Assembly: GCA_026989405.1 (NCBI GenBank)
Contig: JALSJL010000442.1
Coordinates: 1-10,259, forward strand
Direction: 5' to 3'
Length of the DNA: 10,259 bases
From: Marinosulfonomonas sp.
GTDB taxonomy: Bacteria; Pseudomonadota; Alphaproteobacteria; Rhodobacterales; Rhodobacteraceae
Both the position numbers and the translations under genes were made by a program. Below, piece after piece: positions 6,954 through 10,259 of this stretch. The notes below the pieces were generated by a model. The model was not told where the DNA came from. It worked only from the letters and a program-made list of their open reading frames with translations, and made no database searches. Numbering within the stretch: position 1 is the first letter of the stretch; each line of letters begins with the position of its first letter.

Positions 6954-7340
6954 CTAGGCCGCTTGCACGGCCTCGGCGAGCAAGTCACGGACCTGCCCCG
7001 CGACCTTCTTGAGATCGGCGTTGTCGATAGCCGCCATCGAGGCGACCGGATCAATGGCACAGACTTCGACGCCATGGTTTACCTCGCGCAGGATCACGTT
7101 GCAGGGCAGCATGGCCCCGACGCGTGGCTCGACCCCGATGGCGTGATAGGCCATGTCCGGGTTGCACGCGCCAAGGATCTTGTAGGGGTCGATATCCTTG
7201 TCGATCTTCTTTTTCATCGTGGCCTTGACGTCGATCTCGGTCAGAACACCGAAACCCTTTTCCGCCAGGGCCGATCGAACCCGCTCTTCGATGGTGTCGA
7301 TATCGGTTGCTCCAAAGAAGCGATTGATCGTGTATGCCAT
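6954..7340 (-). CDS. DUF302 domain-containing protein
   Basis: Encodes 128 residues, the normal size for a stand-alone DUF302 protein. Family features are clear: EKGFGVLTEIDVKATMKKK at about 27–45, DPYKILGACNP at 51–61, and EPRVGAMLPCNVILRE at 71–86. Cys at 59 and 80 occupy positions typical of the family and could bind metal or form a redox pair, although this is inference. There is no signal peptide or membrane span, so it is probably cytoplasmic. The start ATG has AAAGGGA upstream. The gene lies 19 bases after the small membrane-protein gene and 3 bases before the VTT-protein gene, well inside one operon. The biochemical role of DUF302 is not established. Confidence 0.9.
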   Translation of the reverse strand: MAYTINRFFGATDIDTIEERVRSALAEKGFGVLTEIDVKATMKKKIDKDIDPYKILGACNPDMAYHAIGVEPRVGAMLPCNVILREVNHGVEVCAIDPVASMAAIDNADLKKVAGQVRDLLAEAVQAA

Positions 7341-7359
7341 TGTCCGGTCCCTTTGTTTT

Positions 7360-7482
7360 CTAGTTTCGGATGTATTTCAGCAGTGCCACGATGGCGAGCA
7401 CGACGACCGCGAGCAGCAGCAGCATCCCGACGCCGCCAAAGCCCATTCCCCAGCCCATGCCGTATGCGAGTTCATTTCCCAT
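7360..7482 (-). CDS. 40-residue single-span membrane protein with Gly/Met-rich N-terminus
   Basis: A 40-codon gene found by reading the gap between the EF-hand gene and the DUF302 gene. It begins MGNELAYGMGWGMGFGG and continues through one hydrophobic span (about residues 18–35), ending KYIRN. The start ATG is preceded by AAGGAGGAA, the strongest ribosome-binding site in the window, at ideal spacing. That, the 24-base gap to the upstream gene and the 19-base gap to the downstream gene make it very likely real. The basic C-terminus suggests that this end faces the cytoplasm and the Met/Gly end the periplasm. Methionines at 1, 9, 13 and 20 could contact Cu(I), but this is speculative. Automated callers with a length cutoff are likely to miss it. 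Confidence 0.8.
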   Translation of the reverse strand: MGNELAYGMGWGMGFGGVGMLLLLAVVVLAIVALLKYIRN

Positions 7483-7506
7483 CTCGGCTTCCTCCTTTTC
7501 GGGTGT

Positions 7507-8124
7507 CTAGTTGTCCTGGTTCTGCATCATCGTGCCATTGCCGCTACCGGCCCCCATGCCCATGCCCATGCCTTGACCACCACCCATCCTGGTGCCGGGG
7601 CGTTTCATCGTTCTTTCCATGCGCGCCGCAGGAGCAGCCATTTCGTCGGCGGTTACGGCGCCGTCACCATCCGCGTCAAGCATCTGGAACCGGTCCACCA
7701 TCCTTTCGCGGATCGCAGCGCTGTGCAGGGTTTCGAATTCGTCAATGGAAAGCACGCCATCACCGTTTGCATCATATTCGGCAAGGCGGGCGGCCAGACC
7801 CGCGCGCGCTTCGTCGGACGAGATCGTTCCGTCGCCGTCGGCATCAAGGTCTTTCAGATAGGCCAGCGGGCCCATCTTGCCACTACCCTGTCCGCCCATC
7901 ATGCCGCCACCCATCATCTGGCCGTGCAGGCGCATCATCATGTTCATCATGTCGCCCTGACCACCAGAGCCGCCCATGCCGGCGCCCATGCCGCTCTGGC
8001 CACCCATCATGCCGGCCTGGCTGCTGCCCTTTTGACCATGATCGCCGCTTGCAAAGGCTGGCGCGCCGGCAAGGGCTCCCAACGCAACGATAACGGCCAG
8101 TCCGAGTGCTTTTCCGTGTTTCAT
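7507..8124 (-). CDS. Secreted Met-rich EF-hand protein
   Basis: Encodes 205 residues. A Sec signal peptide (residues 1–25, cleavage likely after AFA) directs it to the periplasm. Residues 26–86 are low-complexity Gly/Met/Gln/Ser with repeated MMGG, GMG and MMNMMM. Three canonical 12-residue EF-hand loops follow: D94–E105 (DADGDGTISSDE), D118–E129 (DANGDGVLSIDE) and D150–E161 (DADGDGAVTADE), all with the acidic residues and central Gly needed for Ca2+ binding. The tail (about 172–205) is again Gly/Met-rich (GMGMGMG). Thioether-rich tracts of this kind bind Cu(I) in known copper proteins, so a periplasmic copper sponge or sensor with calcium-stabilised modules is plausible but unproven. The ATG has GAGGT upstream. 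It is the first gene of the minus-strand cluster and faces the two-component genes. Confidence 0.9.
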   Translation of the reverse strand: MKHGKALGLAVIVALGALAGAPAFASGDHGQKGSSQAGMMGGQSGMGAGMGGSGGQGDMMNMMMRLHGQMMGGGMMGGQGSGKMGPLAYLKDLDADGDGTISSDEARAGLAARLAEYDANGDGVLSIDEFETLHSAAIRERMVDRFQMLDADGDGAVTADEMAAPAARMERTMKRPGTRMGGGQGMGMGMGAGSGNGTMMQNQDN

Positions 8125-8299
8125 GGTTCTACCTCATGTGCTTGATGTTTCGATGACGCCTAACTGGGTTTTCTATGTCACAAGGCAATGCCGCCGCCGG
8201 ATGGAAATTGTATCGGTCTGTCGCAAAGCCGGGCCATGCGACACTCCGATACCATTTTCTGGCGACGAAGGGGCCATTGGGGGGTAGACCGGACAGGAC
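8125..8299. promoter_or_regulatory. Divergent promoter region between the copper cluster and the two-component genes
   Basis: These 175 bases separate the start codons of the EF-hand gene (minus strand) and the response-regulator gene (plus strand), so both promoters must lie here or extend into the genes. No strong consensus -35/-10 pair is visible on either strand. On the minus strand TACAAT stands near 8206–8211, with no good -35 box at the right distance, as is common for activator-dependent promoters. The main structure is a long inverted repeat (listed separately). Confidence 0.6.
8210..8252. repeat. Long inverted repeat, candidate operator in the divergent region
   Basis: The left arm GTATCGGTCTGTCGCA (8210–8225) and the reverse complement of the right arm (8237–8252) agree at 14 of 16 positions, differing only at the central TC/AG. 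Each arm thus has GTATCGG and TGTCGCA blocks. The spacer is 11 bases. The repeat lies 48 bases before the response-regulator ATG and 86 bases before the EF-hand ATG, a suitable position for a shared operator bound by the adjacent response regulator or another dimeric regulator. No T-run follows on either strand, so a terminator is unlikely. Confidence 0.65.
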
Positions 8300-9034
8300 A
8301 TGGGCGAAAATACAGAAACCAGACCGCATATCCTGATCGTGGATGACCATCGGGAAATTCGTGATGCCGTGACGCGCTATCTGGAAAAGAACGGCTTTCG
8401 AGCAAGCGCTGCGCGCGACGCGATCGAGATGGACGCCAGGCTGGCGGCCGGGCGGTTTGACCTGATCGTGCTGGATGTGATGATGCCGGGTGAGGATGGG
8501 CTGTCGGTTTGTCGGCGCCTCGGCGCACAGGGCGATACGCCGATCCTGATGCTGACCGCATTGGGAGAAGAGACCGATCGTATCGTGGGCCTGGAAATCG
8601 GAGCCGATGACTACCTGCCCAAACCGTTCAACCCGCGCGAATTGCTGGCGCGCATCAAGGCCATACTGCGCCGCCGGGCGCGCCACGAGCCGGTGGCCGG
8701 CCGCCTGTCCGGGCAAAAGGTGCGATTTGCCGACTGGATTTTCGATGCCGATCGGCGTGTGGTGACCCATGTCGAAACCGGCACCGAACAGGCGCTGACC
8801 ACGGCCGAATTCAAGCTGCTGACGATTTTTCTGGAGCGGCCTCGGTTCGTTCTGTCTCGCGACCAGTTGCTTGACCTGACATCGGGCCGCGAAGCGCAGA
8901 TGTTCGACCGCACGATTGACAACCAGGTCAGCCGGCTGCGGCGCAAGATTGAGCCTGACGCGGGCCGACCCACAATCATCACGACAGTGCGGGGTGGGGG
9001 ATACAGCCTGAACACGGACGTGGTTCAACTATGA
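8300..9034 (+). CDS. OmpR-family response regulator
   Basis: Encodes 244 residues. The receiver domain (about 10–125) has the acidic pair D15–D16, the phosphoacceptor D59 in LIVLDVMMPGEDG, T86 and K108 in LPKPF, all intact. A linker leads to a winged-helix DNA-binding domain (about 142–240) with ALTTAEFKLL, then QMFDRTIDNQVSRLRRKIE as the recognition helix, and TVRGGGYSL as the wing. The receiver and the FERPRFVLSR-like hinge are closest in style to the OmpR/EnvZ-type regulators of alphaproteobacteria. The ATG has an AGGA close upstream. The stop overlaps the kinase start, so regulator and kinase are made together. The position, divergent from a copper cluster, suggests that it controls that cluster and perhaps itself. 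Confidence 0.94.
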   Translation: MGENTETRPHILIVDDHREIRDAVTRYLEKNGFRASAARDAIEMDARLAAGRFDLIVLDVMMPGEDGLSVCRRLGAQGDTPILMLTALGEETDRIVGLEIGADDYLPKPFNPRELLARIKAILRRRARHEPVAGRLSGQKVRFADWIFDADRRVVTHVETGTEQALTTAEFKLLTIFLERPRFVLSRDQLLDLTSGREAQMFDRTIDNQVSRLRRKIEPDAGRPTIITTVRGGGYSLNTDVVQL

Positions 9035-10259
9035 TGCGCCGGCTGTTGCCCCGGACCTTGCGCGGTCAGCTGGTTCTGGTGATCCTGGCAACCTTCGTCG
9101 TCATTCAGGGGATGAGCCTCTGGCTGTTCGTCGACGAACGCGGCCTTGCCGTGCGGGCTGCCCTCGGGCTGGAGGCGGCGGGGAGGGCGGCCAATGTCGC
9201 GCGCCTGCTCGAGGCCGCCCCCGAAGAGCTTCAGGGCGACATCCTGCGCGCCGCCGATTCGCCCCTGGTGCGGTTTTCACTGGATGACGAGCCAGCGGTC
9301 GACCACCTTGACCATGATGCAATTGGCAGTATCGCTGAACGGGTCCGCAGCTTTCTGGATGACGCCAACGCCCATGAGGTGCGCGTCGAACTGCACCCGT
9401 CAGCAGCTCGTCGCCCATCCACGGCGTCCGGGGCCGAAATGGCCCGCATGCACGACCAGATGATGGGGATCGACCTTGCTTCAGTCGAGATGCAACTGGC
9501 CATTTCACTGAAAGACGGGCGCTGGCTCAATGTGTCGACTCGGTTCCACCGGCCGCCAATCCAGTGGCCCTGGGCGTCATATTTCAGTTTCGGGCTGACA
9601 ACGATCATTATTGCGATCATCGTCTGGACGGCGCTCAGCCGGTTGACCGGCCCTCTGCGCAAACTGGCGCGCTCAGCCGAGCGGCTGGGGCGGGGCGAAG
9701 AGGTTGATCCGCTGTCCGAGCAGGGGCCCGAAGAATTGCGCCGCCTGACCAGCGCCTTCAACGAAATGCAGGCTCGGCTGTCGCGCTTCGTCTCGGAACG
9801 CACGCGGTTGCTGGCGGCCCTGGGGCACGACCTGCGCTCTCCGCTGACGGCAATGCGGGTGCGTTCCGAAATGGTCGAGGATGACGAAACCCGCGAACGG
9901 CTGGCGGCCATCATCGAGGAAATGCAGGAGATGGTCGAGTCGACCTTGTCCTTCGCGCGCGGGATGGTGACGGCGGAAGAAATGCAAACTGTTGATCTTG
10001 CGGAGTTTCTAAAGGAATTGTCGGACGACATGGCCGCCGTGGCGGGGGACGTCAGCCTGCAGGCACAGCCCGGGATCGTGGTCCGCATCAAACCCGTCGC
10101 GATGCGCCGCGCCTTGCGCAATGTGTTCGAGAACGCCATTCGCTACGGCCAACGCGCGCGGGTCAGCGCACAAGCCGCTGATGGTGTCGCCCGCATCACG
10201 GTCACCGACAATGGCGAGGGCATCCCCGAGCCCGATCTGGAACGCGTGTTCGATCCGTT
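9031..10259 (+). CDS. Sensor histidine kinase, 3' end beyond window
   Basis: The first 409 residues are visible, and the frame is open to the window end. There is a membrane span at about 13–33, a periplasmic domain of about 145 residues, a second span at about 181–202, a HAMP linker (203–255), the dimerisation/phosphoacceptor helix with H266 in LGHDLRSPLTAMR, and the start of the ATPase domain with the N-box Asn at 368 (VFENAIRYG) and the G1 motif DNGEGIP at 393–399. The sequence stops just after ERVFDP in the F-box region, so about 40–60 residues are missing. The HDLRSPLT form is of the EnvZ type. The periplasmic loop contains a Met/His cluster (M137, M140, H141, M144, M145, M154), suggestive of Cu(I) or Ag(I) sensing. 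Start ATG 9031 overlaps the regulator stop as ATGA; ATG 9034 is an equally possible start. Confidence 0.92.
   Translation, partial: MMRRLLPRTLRGQLVLVILATFVVIQGMSLWLFVDERGLAVRAALGLEAAGRAANVARLLEAAPEELQGDILRAADSPLVRFSLDDEPAVDHLDHDAIGSIAERVRSFLDDANAHEVRVELHPSAARRPSTASGAEMARMHDQMMGIDLASVEMQLAISLKDGRWLNVSTRFHRPPIQWPWASYFSFGLTTIIIAIIVWTALSRLTGPLRKLARSAERLGRGEEVDPLSEQGPEELRRLTSAFNEMQARLSRFVSERTRLLAALGHDLRSPLTAMRVRSEMVEDDETRERLAAIIEEMQEMVESTLSFARGMVTAEEMQTVDLAEFLKELSDDMAAVAGDVSLQAQPGIVVRIKPVAMRRALRNVFENAIRYGQRARVSAQAADGVARITVTDNGEGIPEPDLERVFDP

Noticed and set aside
6402..8093. Long plus-strand open frame of 563 codons
   Set aside because: It is antisense to four genes with clear families and strong ribosome-binding sites. 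Its translation is His/Arg/Pro/Ser-rich, as expected from the opposite strand of high-GC genes.
8129..9028. Minus-strand open frame of 299 codons opposite the response regulator
   Set aside because: The response regulator on the other strand is complete with all catalytic residues. This frame has no recognisable domain and would run across the divergent promoter.

Overview
The window is high-GC DNA with the codon use and gene order of an alphaproteobacterium, most likely of the Rhodobacteraceae/Roseobacter group. That placement is inferred from the yicC–gmk–gamma-carbonic-anhydrase order and from the look of the proteins; no 16S rRNA or other marker is present.

Left part (1–2305): three tightly packed housekeeping genes run on the + strand: the 3' part of yicC, then gmk, then a gamma-class carbonic-anhydrase-like hexapeptide protein. 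They converge on a minus-strand gene of unknown function (1880–2305). A gene-poor stretch (2306–2730) separates this block from the rest. It holds a possible promoter for the unknown gene and a weak terminator-like hairpin.

Central part (2731–8124): one long minus-strand gene cluster, read right to left, that looks like a copper-handling module. In order it encodes a secreted Met-rich EF-hand protein; a 40-residue single-span membrane protein (7360–7482); a DUF302 protein; a TVP38/TMEM64-type (VTT) membrane protein; a Cu(I)-type P1B ATPase (CopA) with YHS and CPMHP...CPICGM metal-binding domains at its N-terminus in place of the classic CxxC domain; a short coupled ORF whose coding signal changes frame; and a DUF4396 membrane protein. 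The copA gene has its own promoter inside the cluster. Its 19-bp spacer carries a perfect CCTTCC-N7-GGAAGG dyad, the architecture of a CueR (MerR-family) copper-activated promoter. No cueR gene lies in the window.

Right part (8300–10259): on the + strand, divergent from the copper cluster, are an OmpR-family response regulator and a histidine kinase that is cut by the window end. The kinase has a periplasmic loop with a Met/His cluster, which suggests but does not prove metal sensing. The 175-bp divergent intergenic region contains a 16-bp-arm inverted repeat (14 of 16 positions matching), the best candidate for a shared operator.

Working model (inference): the two-component system controls the secreted EF-hand protein and the membrane genes behind it from the divergent region, while a CueR-like regulator encoded elsewhere tunes copA and the genes after it. 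The module would combine periplasmic metal binding, Cu(I) export and several uncharacterised membrane partners.
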